Shown here: in pieces, positions 1-7,746 of the stretch
Position numbering within the stretch: position 1 is the stretch's first letter
Layout of the letters: each line of letters begins with the position of its first letter
Assembly: GCA_028707635.1 (NCBI GenBank)
Contig: JAQWAQ010000011.1
Location: 1-41,524 of the forward strand
Source of the DNA: Negativicutes bacterium
GTDB taxonomy: Bacteria; Bacillota; Negativicutes; JAAYSF01
Direction of reading: 5' to 3'
Length of the DNA: 41,524 bases
Position numbers and translations under genes: made by a program
The notes under the pieces: model-generated
The model's database searches: none
The model's input: the letters and a program-made list of their open reading frames with translations, nothing else
Told to the model about the DNA's origin: nothing

Positions 1-258
1 GCACAACGCTGCTCTAATTCCCTTTACCTTGTTGGCGGCAATACTAACGCCAATGCCTCTCCCGCATATAATAATGCCCCGGTCATACTCCCCAGAAGCT
101 ACAACTTCTGCTACATTGCGGGAAATGTCGGGGTAATCAACCGATTCGGTAGAGCATGTGCCAAAGTCCTGAAAAGGTATGTTCTTTGCGGTCAACAGAG
201 CTTTAATTTCTTCTTTAAGCCGAAAACCACCATGATCGCTGCCTATTGCTACCTTCAC
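1..258 (-). CDS. rpiB: Ribose-5-phosphate isomerase B, N-terminal 86 residues (truncated by window edge)
   Basis: Interconverts ribose 5-phosphate and ribulose 5-phosphate in the pentose phosphate pathway; cytosolic. Translation from a GTG at 258 begins MKVAIGSDHGGF, the RpiB amino terminus with its conserved Asp-His pair, and contains a CGRGIGVSIAANK segment matching the family's CGTGIG loop. A GGAGGG ribosome site lies at 265-270. The family is about 145-150 residues, so roughly 60 residues are outside the window. Position after ywlE matches the B. subtilis ywlC-ywlD-ywlE-ywlF order. Oddity: the residue after Cys65-Gly66 is Arg67, where the family usually has Thr or Ser. A copy of a repeated element (276-434) separates it from ywlE. 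Confidence 0.93.
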   Translation of the reverse strand, partial: MKVAIGSDHGGFRLKEEIKALLTAKNIPFQDFGTCSTESVDYPDISRNVAEVVASGEYDRGIIICGRGIGVSIAANKVKGIRAALC

Positions 259-275
259 TGTGAACCCTCCACTCA

Positions 276-434
276 TTTATCCGATTACTAACCCGCTCTA
301 AGACTCTCGCTTCTACAAGCGAGAGTATACCCCTACGGGCACAGGCGAGCGGCTAAGTCCCTGATACAGTTTGACTAGGATTCAGGTGGAGTTAAAACTC
401 CATCTGAATCAAGTCTCACTTTATATCTATTGAC
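276..434 (+). repeat. Two-hairpin dispersed repeat, copy 1
   Basis: Shares about 120 nearly identical bases with 20662-20802. It contains a perfect 9-bp hairpin (CTCTCGCTT/AAGCGAGAG, about 304-325) and a 15-bp hairpin with one G-T pair (GATTCAG...CTGAATC, about 379-410). Conserved linker text GCGGCTAAGTCCCT lies between them. Copy 1 has about 18 extra bases after the first hairpin. The flanks TTTATCCGATTACT (left) and a TTTATATCTATTGAC-like right end resemble each other. It encodes no protein and lies between ywlE and rpiB. An IS200/IS605-type relic or a structured RNA is inferred, not shown. Confidence 0.8.
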
Positions 435-447
435 CCATCTTCGCCAT

Positions 448-918
448 CTACACTTTTTTTCCTGCCAAAACGACAATTTTCTCCCATACTTTGTCAACAA
501 GCTGCGCTATTTGATCCGCACAAAGGCGATAAACATGACTATCTCCGCCGAATGGATCAGCGACATCAGCGGCTAATCCTGCATACTCCGGCAAAGTAAA
601 TACCTTATTACGCACTTCGGGCAGATAAGACAAGATAGCCTGTTGATGATTTTTCGTCATGGTAAGAATGAGGTCAGCAGCATGGATATCTTCTGCCGTT
701 AGCTGATGCGACCGGTGACTTCCCAAATCAAGCTTCCGCTCTTTCATTACAGAATATGCATGTTGTGAAGCCGGAAAAGTTCCGCCTGCAGCGATACCGG
801 CTGATGCAATGCGCACTTTACCGCTAAGACCAGCATCAGCCGCTTTTTGCTTCAACAGCGCCTCAGCCATCGGGCTGCGGCATGTATTGCCTGTACATAC
901 TACGAGTACACTAACCAT
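448..918 (-). CDS. ywlE: Low-molecular-weight phosphatase, probable protein arginine phosphatase YwlE
   Basis: Small cytosolic phosphatase of the LMW-PTP fold, 156 residues. The P-loop CTGNTCRS starts at Cys8 (C-x5-R), and the general acid sits in a DPFGG motif near residue 121. YwlE enzymes are distinguished from tyrosine phosphatases by Thr rather than Ile in the P-loop (CTGNTCR versus CLGNICR). Thr12 is present here, so phospho-arginine is the likelier substrate. An in-frame TTG lies at 927, but an AAAGG site 9 bases before the ATG at 918 favours the ATG. Gene order sua5-mntP-ywlE-rpiB matches B. subtilis. The arginine kinase partner McsB is not in the window, so specificity rests on the motif. 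Confidence 0.9.
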   Translation of the reverse strand: MVSVLVVCTGNTCRSPMAEALLKQKAADAGLSGKVRIASAGIAAGGTFPASQHAYSVMKERKLDLGSHRSHQLTAEDIHAADLILTMTKNHQQAILSYLPEVRNKVFTLPEYAGLAADVADPFGGDSHVYRLCADQIAQLVDKVWEKIVVLAGKKV

Positions 919-963
919 TCCAACCAACCTTTCCTTAGTATATCCACTACATCGTCCACCCTA

Positions 964-1563
964 CTATGATAGTGTGGTATAGAGAATATGTGCTCCCAGT
1001 AAAACAAGCACCGAACCACCGACAATTTCCGACCTTGTACCAATATAGCGACCCATTCGTCGCCCAAGCCCCAAACCAATTGTCGCAATCATAAAGATAA
1101 CAACGCCTAAGATAACACTCAATTTTAATAGATCAACATCCATCATACCAAGACTAAACCCGGCCGCCAAAGCATCAATACTGACACTGGTGGCCAGCAT
1201 AATAAGGGTCATGCCTTTCAGTGGATGCTTTTTGACTTCTGTTGGGTCGGCTTCTGACAAGCTTTGTTTAATCATGTAAGCGCCTAAACCAACTAATACG
1301 ACAGCACCCAGGATACTGGCCCAGTTTTCCACAAGAGCACTTGAGGCATTAATATGATAGCTGCCCAAATGCTCGACCATGGTTCCCAGCCAATGACCGA
1401 TATAATAACCTGTCAAGATCATGACAATATGAAAGACGGCGAAAACCACCGCAGCGCGCAAAATAACCTTCTTCCGCACCCGATTCATTCCAATCGGTAT
1501 CGCAACCGAAAACAAATCAGTTCCAAGCGCCGCACTCAGTACTACCAGCTCCAAAGTGCTCAA
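964..1563 (-). CDS. mntP: Manganese efflux pump MntP family (YwlD-like)
   Basis: Integral membrane protein of 199 residues with about six hydrophobic segments arranged as two similar halves, the DUF204/MntP architecture. Acidic residues lie in the membrane segments (SAALGTDLFSVAI in the first half, SVSIDALAAGFSLG in the second), as expected for metal export. The start is a TTG after a GAAGG site. MntP proteins export Mn(II). Many mntP genes are controlled by a yybP-ykoY riboswitch or MntR, but the 74 bases upstream are too short for that riboswitch. They hold only an 8-bp inverted repeat (583-590 relative to 1583; arms 1583-1590 and 1607-1614). Position between sua5 and ywlE is the conserved Firmicute arrangement. 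Confidence 0.87.
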   Translation of the reverse strand: MSTLELVVLSAALGTDLFSVAIPIGMNRVRKKVILRAAVVFAVFHIVMILTGYYIGHWLGTMVEHLGSYHINASSALVENWASILGAVVLVGLGAYMIKQSLSEADPTEVKKHPLKGMTLIMLATSVSIDALAAGFSLGMMDVDLLKLSVILGVVIFMIATIGLGLGRRMGRYIGTRSEIVGGSVLVLLGAHILYTTLS

Positions 1564-1637
1564 TTTCCTTCACCCCCGCCTAATGTATATGAGAAGAAAT
1601 TACTTGATATACATGGCCCTAATCAGTAGTTCTGGGC

Positions 1638-2684
1638 TTAAGCACGAATAGTACGATGACCGGAAGCCTTGCGCAGCCGGTTCATAACAGCCAAACCGAG
1701 GCCTTTCTCACTAATTCCTTCAGCAAAAATCACATCAACAGGCTGTTCGTCAAAATAGCGGAGGGCTGCATAGAGGTTAGCTGCTATCGTCGCGGCATCA
1801 CACCGCAGACCGTAAATGGCAGCTTTTACTGCTGGGTTGAGGTGAACTGCGGTCTCCTGCGACACGACGGCTCCAACAGTTTTGCCCTCGGCGATTGCCT
1901 TATCTACCTGTTGCCGGAGAGCTTCTGCTACCTTGTCGGGTTGGCCTTCCAGCAAAGTCATGGGCGCCTGCGGTGCATAATGCGTATATTTCATGCCGGG
2001 AGAACGAGGAATGGCCTCTTTGGTCATCAAGGCCTGGTCAATATCAACGGCCCCCAGCGTCGCTATCAGCATCTCGAGGGTGATTCCCCCCGGACGCAGC
2101 AAGGTCGGCACAGGAGTCGTACAATCAACAACAGTAGATTCAACCCCAACCGTGCAAGGACCAGCGTCAATAACAGCATCAATCTTGCCGCCAAGATCGG
2201 TAATAACCATTTGTGCGCTCGTCGGACTGGGCCGTCCCGAGGTATTGGCACTTGGCGCGGCGATTGGTACACCGGCGAGGGCAATAAGTTCACGGGCGAC
2301 AACCGAATCAGGCATCCGTACCGCTACAGTGTCCAGTCCGCCGGTAATGACATCCGGGATGATTGCGGCCCGGGGCAGGACAACAGTAAGCGGCCCCGGC
2401 CAATATTGGTCAATTAACGCCTTAGCACTGGGTGTTATTGTTGTGACTAACTGCTGCAGTGCCGCTTGTTCAGCAATATGTAAAATAAGCGGATTATCCG
2501 ACGGCCGGCCTTTAGCACGATAAATTCCACCTGTTGCTTCTGCATCAAGACCGTTGGCCCCAAGTCCATATACAGTCTCAGTCGGAAAGGCGACTAACCC
2601 GCCTCCGGTTAAGATCGCGGCAGCCTTTTCCAGGATTTTTCTATTTGGTTTATCTTTATCAACAAGAAAAACTTGTGTCTGCAT
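1638..2684 (-). CDS. sua5: L-threonylcarbamoyladenylate synthase, Sua5 type
   Basis: Makes threonylcarbamoyl-AMP from threonine, bicarbonate and ATP, the first step of the t6A37 tRNA modification. At 348 residues it is the long Sua5 form. The YrdC domain covers about residues 12-200 (ETVYGLGANG, KGRPSDNPLILH and the SANTSG motif), and a C-terminal Sua5 domain follows a linker containing SPGMKYTHYAP. An AGGTAGG site precedes the ATG. It lies 8 bases downstream of prmC in the prfA-prmC-sua5 series typical of Firmicutes. No anomalies seen. Confidence 0.95.
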   Translation of the reverse strand: MQTQVFLVDKDKPNRKILEKAAAILTGGGLVAFPTETVYGLGANGLDAEATGGIYRAKGRPSDNPLILHIAEQAALQQLVTTITPSAKALIDQYWPGPLTVVLPRAAIIPDVITGGLDTVAVRMPDSVVARELIALAGVPIAAPSANTSGRPSPTSAQMVITDLGGKIDAVIDAGPCTVGVESTVVDCTTPVPTLLRPGGITLEMLIATLGAVDIDQALMTKEAIPRSPGMKYTHYAPQAPMTLLEGQPDKVAEALRQQVDKAIAEGKTVGAVVSQETAVHLNPAVKAAIYGLRCDAATIAANLYAALRYFDEQPVDVIFAEGISEKGLGLAVMNRLRKASGHRTIRA

Positions 2685-2692
2685 ATACGTAC

Positions 2693-3559
2693 CTACCTTT
2701 GCTCAAGCACAACCACCCGGTCGATGCCGGCATAGTCTTTTATCAATTCGGCTACCTTGAAGCCTTCACTTTTTTCCGCTAACTGCGTAACCGCCTCGGC
2801 TTGTCCGATACCAATTTCGACAGCAATAAATCCGCCTGGTTTTAAGAATTGGCGGCCTTGGTTGATGATTCGACGATAATAATCAAGCCCGTCCCTGCCG
2901 CCGGCCAGCGCCAGTTTGGGCTCGCGCTGCACCTCGGGTTCAAGCTGAAGTATGTCTTCGTTGGGTATGTAGGGCGGATTTGACAAAATAGCATCAAACA
3001 ACTGCCCATGAACCGGACTGAATAAATCACCCTGGTAAAAAACCACCCGGTCAGCCACTCCATTGTGCTGGGCGTTGTTTGCAGCGACTGCTAAGGCTGA
3101 TTTTGAAATATCGACAGCCGCTCCACAAGCTGATGGATTTTTGGCCAGTACACTTATTATTATGGCTCCACTTCCTGTACCAATATCCAGAACTATCGGT
3201 TTGTTAATTTTTTCAAGACGGTCAAGTGCGGCTTCAACAAGAAATTCCGTGTCAGGCCGTGGAATGAGCACAGCTGGGCTCACCGAAAAATCAAGACCCA
3301 TAAACTCCTTGCAGCCAGTGATATATGCAACAGGCAGTCGCATCGCCCGCTGTTTCACGGCAGCACGAAAGGCCGTTAGTTCAGTGGGCTGAAGCGGCTG
3401 GTCAAAGTTGACATATAAGTGAATCCGGTCCTTGCCAAGAATATGGGAAAGCAGCACTTCGGCATCAAGGCGTGGATTATCCACGCCTTTTTCACTAAAG
3501 TACTGCTTAGTCCATGTTAAGATACCGCCAATCGTCCAAGTTGCTTTTGTTGTTTCCAT
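2693..3559 (-). CDS. prmC: Release factor glutamine methyltransferase
   Basis: Methylates the glutamine of the GGQ motif in peptide chain release factors using S-adenosylmethionine. The SAM-binding motif VLDIGTGSG (about residues 123-131) and the catalytic SNPPYIP (about 192-198) are intact, preceded by a helical N-terminal region. A TTG at 3568 extends the frame by three codons. The ATG at 3559 is preferred because it begins one base after the prfA stop and aligns with the usual family length of about 285. Translational coupling with prfA, its substrate, is likely. Confidence 0.95.
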   Translation of the reverse strand: METTKATWTIGGILTWTKQYFSEKGVDNPRLDAEVLLSHILGKDRIHLYVNFDQPLQPTELTAFRAAVKQRAMRLPVAYITGCKEFMGLDFSVSPAVLIPRPDTEFLVEAALDRLEKINKPIVLDIGTGSGAIIISVLAKNPSACGAAVDISKSALAVAANNAQHNGVADRVVFYQGDLFSPVHGQLFDAILSNPPYIPNEDILQLEPEVQREPKLALAGGRDGLDYYRRIINQGRQFLKPGGFIAVEIGIGQAEAVTQLAEKSEGFKVAELIKDYAGIDRVVVLEQR

Positions 3560-3560
3560 A

Positions 3561-4628
3561 TCAATCAACCTGTTCTATTTGTTCGCGTTGACTAGATGCA
3601 CCAAGTGCACCAACCAGTTCCTCAATATCACCATTGAGAATAAAATCTAATTTATGCAAAGTCAAGCCGATGCGATGATCGGTAACCCTTCCTTGCGGGA
3701 AGTTATAGGTACGAATTCGTTCACTGCGATCCCCTGTACCCACCTGACTTTTACGGTTTTCGGCAACTTCACTGCGCTGTTTTTCCTGTTCAAGCTCGAG
3801 CACCTTCGCCCGGAGCACACGCATGGCTTTATCACGGTTTTTAAGCTGTGATTTTTCATCCTGACAGGTAACAACAATTCCTGTTGGCAGATGCGTAATG
3901 CGGACTGCCGATTCTGTTTTGTTGACATGCTGCCCGCCGGCACCGCTAGCACAATAGGTATCAATCTTGAGATCGTTTTGATTTACGTCAATATCAACCT
4001 CTTCGGCTTCCGGCAATACAGCGACTGTAACTGTCGAGGTATGAATCCGGCCGCTGGACTCGGTGGTCGGCACACGCTGAACACGATGAACACCACTCTC
4101 ATATTTGAGCTTGCTGTAAGCACCATCCCCATCGACTGTAAAAATAACTTCTTTAAAGCCGCCCAAATCAGATGAATTCGCATCAAGAACCTCGGTCCGC
4201 CAACCTTGATTCTCGGCATAACGAGTATACATCCGGAATAAGTCACCGGCAAACAAAGCAGCCTCATCGCCACCGGCACCGCCACGGATTTCCACAATGA
4301 CACTTTTATCATCGTTGGGATCCTTAGGCATGAGCAAAACTTTAAGTTCCTGTTCTAATTCTTCATTCTTTTTCTTTAAATCGTGTAATTCGGCAGAAAC
4401 CATGTCGCGGAAATCATCATCAAGTTTTTCACTCAGCATTTCCAGAGCGTCTTTCAGCCCCTGCTGAACCTCTGCGTATTCGCGTATCTTGGTCACAAGG
4501 GGAGTTAGCTTGGAGTGAGCCTTGGTATGTTTCTGCCACTCGGTCATATTGGCTATGACATCAGGGTCGCTGATAAGCGACTCAAGTTCGTTATATCTAT
4601 TTATAAAGGTCTGGAGTTTTTCCAGCAT
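3561..4628 (-). CDS. prfA: Peptide chain release factor 1
   Basis: Recognises UAA and UAG stop codons and triggers peptidyl-tRNA hydrolysis. Length 355 residues is normal. The GGQ loop is present as [12 protein letters not shown] (about residue 230). The codon-recognition region (domain 2) includes the [13 protein letters not shown] segment bearing the RF1-type P-x-T determinant. A GGAGG site lies just before the ATG. The gene sits between yqhQ and prmC, whose product modifies it. Confidence 0.97.
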   Translation of the reverse strand: MLEKLQTFINRYNELESLISDPDVIANMTEWQKHTKAHSKLTPLVTKIREYAEVQQGLKDALEMLSEKLDDDFRDMVSAELHDLKKKNEELEQELKVLLMPKDPNDDKSVIVEIRGGAGGDEAALFAGDLFRMYTRYAENQGWRTEVLDANSSDLGGFKEVIFTVDGDGAYSKLKYESGVHRVQRVPTTESSGRIHTSTVTVAVLPEAEEVDIDVNQNDLKIDTYCASGAGGQHVNKTESAVRITHLPTGIVVTCQDEKSQLKNRDKAMRVLRAKVLELEQEKQRSEVAENRKSQVGTGDRSERIRTYNFPQGRVTDHRIGLTLHKLDFILNGDIEELVGALGASSQREQIEQVD

Positions 4629-4640
4629 AGTATCCTCCTA

Positions 4641-5501
4641 TTATTCTTCTATCGGACGAACGGCTTCCAGTGAACGAATAGCCACTTCGATTTGGTCGTC
4701 ACTTGGCTCACGGGTTGTTAACTTCTGCAGCCACAGTCCTGGTAAAATTGCATACATGACCCATTTTTTCTGACTGCGTCCGGCAAACCGGATAATTTCA
4801 TAGGCAATTCCGGCAACCAGCGGCATTAATACAATCCGCGAGGTAATTCTCAGCCACAGATCAGGCCAGCCCAAAAAGGCAAAAACAATAATACTGACAA
4901 TCATGACAATTAAGAGAAAGTTGGTGCCGCACCGCGGGTGCAACGTACTGTACTGACGAACATGTTCAATATCAAGCGGTACGCCGGCCTCATAGGCATG
5001 AATGGTCTTATGCTCAGCGCCATGATACTGAAACACACGCTGAATATCTTTCATCATGGAGATTCCGCCGACATAAGCCAGGAAAATGACCAGCCGAAGT
5101 ACTCCTTCAAAAAGATTAAGCAAACGAGGATCGGTAATCGAACTATGAATATATTTTGCGGCTCCCGTAGGGACGATCACAAACAGAACAATCGCCAAGC
5201 CAAGCGCAAATAGCATTGTCAAAACGATTTCTTTTGTTGTAAGCTGCTCTTCTTCTTCACCAGATGCCTGGGCTGAAAAAGAGAGCGCCTTCAGGCCGTA
5301 AACCAGCGACTCTACCAACGCGACAACGCCGCGCAGCATTGGTTTTTTAAGGATCGGATACCGGTCGGTAATTGTTTTGAGTGGTTCGGTCTTAATTGTA
5401 ATCTGGCCAGATGGCTCACGCACTGCAGTCGCAATTAGACTTGGGCCGCGCATCATAACGCCTTCGATTACCGCCTGACCGCCAATTGATGGTTTCGGCA
5501 C
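4641..5501 (-). CDS. yqhQ: DUF1385 membrane protein YqhQ
   Basis: 286-residue membrane protein of the DUF1385 family; molecular function not established. The N-terminal IGGQAVIEGVMMRGP motif and the central YHGAEHKTIHAYE motif are the family signatures, followed by CGTNFL and several hydrophobic segments. The open frame extends upstream to 5564, but the GTG at 5501 has a GGAAGGAGGAG site 6 bases ahead and starts immediately before the conserved motif, so it is the likely start. It lies between rpmE and prfA, an arrangement common in clostridia. Confidence 0.9.
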   Translation of the reverse strand: MPKPSIGGQAVIEGVMMRGPSLIATAVREPSGQITIKTEPLKTITDRYPILKKPMLRGVVALVESLVYGLKALSFSAQASGEEEEQLTTKEIVLTMLFALGLAIVLFVIVPTGAAKYIHSSITDPRLLNLFEGVLRLVIFLAYVGGISMMKDIQRVFQYHGAEHKTIHAYEAGVPLDIEHVRQYSTLHPRCGTNFLLIVMIVSIIVFAFLGWPDLWLRITSRIVLMPLVAGIAYEIIRFAGRSQKKWVMYAILPGLWLQKLTTREPSDDQIEVAIRSLEAVRPIEE

Positions 5502-5566
5502 GGTACTCTCCTCCTTCCAGCGCTTAAAGGCATTTACCTTTAGCGCAATAGCTTTTAAATACAATT

Positions 5567-5592
5567 GTAGCAGAGCATCTCTGCTCTGCTAC
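5567..5592 (-). terminator. Hairpin after rpmE, weak terminator or attenuator
   Basis: A perfect 11-bp stem (GTAGCAGAGCA/TGCTCTGCTAC) with a 4-base loop follows the rpmE stop by 4 bases on the minus strand. The downstream tract is A/T-rich (AATTGTATTT) but lacks a long U run. Partial termination or transcript processing between rpmE and yqhQ is more plausible than a full stop. Confidence 0.55.
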
Positions 5593-5596
5593 CAGC

Positions 5597-5800
5597 TTAG
5601 CCTTCTTGGCCGTAACGCTTATTGAATTTCTCAATACGTCCACCGGCAGTGATATTGCGTTGCTGGCCAGTGAAGAACGGATGGCATTTAGAGCAGACAT
5701 CTACGCGCAGTTCTTTTTTAATTGAACCGGTTGTAAAAGTGTTGCCGCAACCGCAGACTACTTTTGCTTCACTGAAATTAGGATGAATTTTTTCTTTCAT
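5597..5800 (-). CDS. rpmE: 50S ribosomal protein L31 (bL31), zinc-binding form
   Basis: 67-residue ribosomal protein. Cys16 and Cys18 (CGCG) and Cys36/Cys39 (CSKC) form the zinc-binding set, so this is the C+ paralogue rather than the zinc-free YtiA type. The ATG at 5800 has a GAGGTG site 6 bases ahead; an in-frame GTG at 5809 is less well placed. It has its own strong promoter (5898-5926) and heads the prfA-prmC-sua5 gene series. Confidence 0.96.
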   Translation of the reverse strand: MKEKIHPNFSEAKVVCGCGNTFTTGSIKKELRVDVCSKCHPFFTGQQRNITAGGRIEKFNKRYGQEG

Positions 5801-5844
5801 GACTTGCACCTCACTTTATTCCCTCAGCGGCGGGGTCTTATAAG

Positions 5845-5866
5845 TATAGCTCATGCACGGGCATGA
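5845..5866 (-). promoter_or_regulatory. Small hairpin in the rpmE leader
   Basis: The stem TCATGC/GCATGA with loop ACGG lies within the roughly 90-base untranslated leader between the predicted rpmE transcription start (about 5891) and its ATG. Ribosomal-protein leaders that bind L31 have been proposed in several bacterial groups. Whether this hairpin belongs to one cannot be decided by reading alone. Confidence 0.3.
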
Positions 5867-5897
5867 TTATTAGCCACTTTGGTTTTCGTACCAGACA

Positions 5898-5926
5898 ATT
5901 ATAGCATAACCTTATTTTATGTGCAA
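5898..5926 (-). promoter_or_regulatory. Sigma-A promoter for rpmE and downstream genes
   Basis: On the minus strand: TTGCAC (5921-5926), a 17-base spacer, then a perfect TATAAT (5898-5903). It lies just downstream of the radical SAM gene's stop and points toward rpmE, leaving a leader of about 90 bases. Confidence 0.85.
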
Positions 5927-5933
5927 TATTGTT

Positions 5934-7175
5934 TCACGCCTTATTGTCAATATATCGACTGAAACTTCCCACTTGTATATTGGGAAATCTTTCTTCAAGC
6001 ACAGTTAGGAAATTGCGTACGCCACAAGTTTCTGACTGTGCTGCAGGCATAATTGCTAAAAAGGCATCAGGGTCAACATTTAGATTGCGCAACTGAATCA
6101 TGTCAATTTTAGTTTCGGCAATAAATTCCTGCCAGGCTGCTAGTTCTTCCGCTCGGTCATTGAGTCCTGGGAAAAACAGCATATTCAGCGAAACATACAC
6201 ACCGTTGGCTTTGGCATAGGCAATTGATGCCTTGACATCGTCGAGCAGGTAATTGCAGCGGTAGTAGGCTTGGTAAGTTTGCGGAATGGCACTAATGATA
6301 CTGACGCGCATACTGTCAAGACCGGCATCTACAATTTTCCGGATTCCCTGGGTATAACCAGCGTTCGTATTAATATTGATTACACCGTTTTTTGTTTGGG
6401 TACGCATTAACCTTATACCGGCAGCAATATTGTCGGCAGCCAGCGCTGGTTCACCTTCACAGCCTTGACCAAAGCTAATAATGGCTTCAGGCGCTGATGA
6501 AAGATGATACACCCCGACTGCCGCGATCTCGTCAGGGGTGGGCTGAAAGCTAATGCGGTTCTGGGATGATGGACAGCACTCTGACGGCTGAAGCGATATA
6601 CAGCCAAAACAATTGGCATTACAAACCGGCGACGTGGGAATACCGGCTTCCCAACGATGGTAAAACAAGTTCTGCGCCGTGCAGCAGTGCCATTTGAGCG
6701 AGCAATGGGCTAATTGCTGGACAATCCGGTTGCCGCCAAGCTCCCGCTCCACCTTGCTCACCTTTTTCTTCAGGTCAGGTGTATTATATTTAAAAGGATG
6801 CCATTTGGCATTATCATCAGTCTTAATAGCCGCAGCATAAATTTCATTATTATAGAAGGCAACTGCTGTATAACCGTAGAGCGGCAGCGTTGGGGCATCA
6901 GTTTCTTTCAAAAAAGCCGGCAAATGAGTTCTGGTATAGCCAGCCGGGAGTATAGCCGCAACTGCTGTTAGCCCAGCGGAAATTGCCGCGATTCGTCCCT
7001 TTTGGGCGGCAACCACAGGCCGTCCCGGTAAGAACATCAGGTCAGCGCCGTCAGGCAACAGAATCATATCCTCCAGCTTCAAAACAGCCTGTTGACTGCC
7101 ATTCTGCCCCACCGCTTCATACCCTGGCGCATCAAATATCTCACCCCGGCTATCAGCATAGAGTGCTGTTAACAA
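5934..7175 (-). CDS. Radical SAM protein of unknown specificity
   Basis: 413 residues. A CNANCFGC motif (near residues 185-192) gives the C-x3-C-x2-C that binds the radical SAM [4Fe-4S] cluster. It is followed by a GQGCEGEP segment resembling the family's glycine-rich SAM contact and a TIM-barrel-like region to the C-terminus. The first ~180 residues form an additional uncharacterised domain with a cluster of Cys (HC..., HCC). Start is a TTG at 7175, 10 bases after the pth stop, with AAGTGAG upstream. It ends the GNAT-deacetylase-pth unit. The substrate is not recognisable, and no maturation partner or peptide substrate gene lies beside it. Confidence 0.8.
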   Translation of the reverse strand: MLTALYADSRGEIFDAPGYEAVGQNGSQQAVLKLEDMILLPDGADLMFLPGRPVVAAQKGRIAAISAGLTAVAAILPAGYTRTHLPAFLKETDAPTLPLYGYTAVAFYNNEIYAAAIKTDDNAKWHPFKYNTPDLKKKVSKVERELGGNRIVQQLAHCSLKWHCCTAQNLFYHRWEAGIPTSPVCNANCFGCISLQPSECCPSSQNRISFQPTPDEIAAVGVYHLSSAPEAIISFGQGCEGEPALAADNIAAGIRLMRTQTKNGVININTNAGYTQGIRKIVDAGLDSMRVSIISAIPQTYQAYYRCNYLLDDVKASIAYAKANGVYVSLNMLFFPGLNDRAEELAAWQEFIAETKIDMIQLRNLNVDPDAFLAIMPAAQSETCGVRNFLTVLEERFPNIQVGSFSRYIDNKA

Positions 7176-7185
7176 TTAGATCAAC

Positions 7186-7746
7186 TCACTTATTATACTT
7201 ATTCATAGCCTTATTCACCCCATCGGCAATCATACTTTCAATCGCCTCGGCAGCTTTCTTTACGGCTTGTTCAACAAGGGGGACTTCATCGGCTGTGAAC
7301 CTAGCCAAAACGTGGCTGACAACTTCCCAGCCTTCCGGCGGGCGGCCGATACCGACCCTCACCCTGATGAAGCTGTCTTGTCCCAAATGCACCAGCAATG
7401 ATTCCATCCCCCGATGGCCACCCGAACCGCCTTTGATACGAATTCGCAGTTTACCAGGCGATAAATCCATATCATCATAAGCAACAATAACGTCCTCGAC
7501 AGCCACCTTATACCAACGGGCCAGTTCACCCACAGCGGTGCCACTCAAATTCATATATGTTTGGGGTTTCACCAGCAGGACTTGTTCTTCAGCACCCCGG
7601 TATTCGGCAATCAAGGCCTGGTGCTTACTGCGCCAATTGCCCAACTTCCACCGCCGTGCCAGTTCATCAATCACCATAAAGCCGGCATTATGACGGGTTT
7701 CGCTGTATTCAGTCCCCGGATTTCCCAATCCAACAACAATCTTCAC
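7186..7746 (-). CDS. pth: Peptidyl-tRNA hydrolase
   Basis: Releases tRNA from prematurely dissociated peptidyl-tRNA. The 186-residue protein begins MKIVVGLGNPG, with Asn9 and catalytic His19 in the ETRHNAGF motif. Later signatures are TYMNLSG and VAYDDMDL with the conserved Asp, and GGSGGHRGM. The start overlaps the preceding deacetylase stop by 4 bases, indicating translational coupling. In B. subtilis pth (spoVC) follows prs-ctc; here no ctc/rplY gene is present between prs and pth. Confidence 0.96.
   Translation of the reverse strand: MKIVVGLGNPGTEYSETRHNAGFMVIDELARRWKLGNWRSKHQALIAEYRGAEEQVLLVKPQTYMNLSGTAVGELARWYKVAVEDVIVAYDDMDLSPGKLRIRIKGGSGGHRGMESLLVHLGQDSFIRVRVGIGRPPEGWEVVSHVLARFTADEVPLVEQAVKKAAEAIESMIADGVNKAMNKYNK

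Noticed and set aside
1583..1614. 8-bp inverted repeat upstream of mntP as a manganese-responsive operator
   Set aside because: It does not resemble the MntR box or a yybP-ykoY riboswitch, and A/T-rich palindromes of this length are common.
1656..2523. Long plus-strand open frames opposite sua5
   Set aside because: Shadow frames of a clearly identified gene; no ribosome sites and no recognisable domains.
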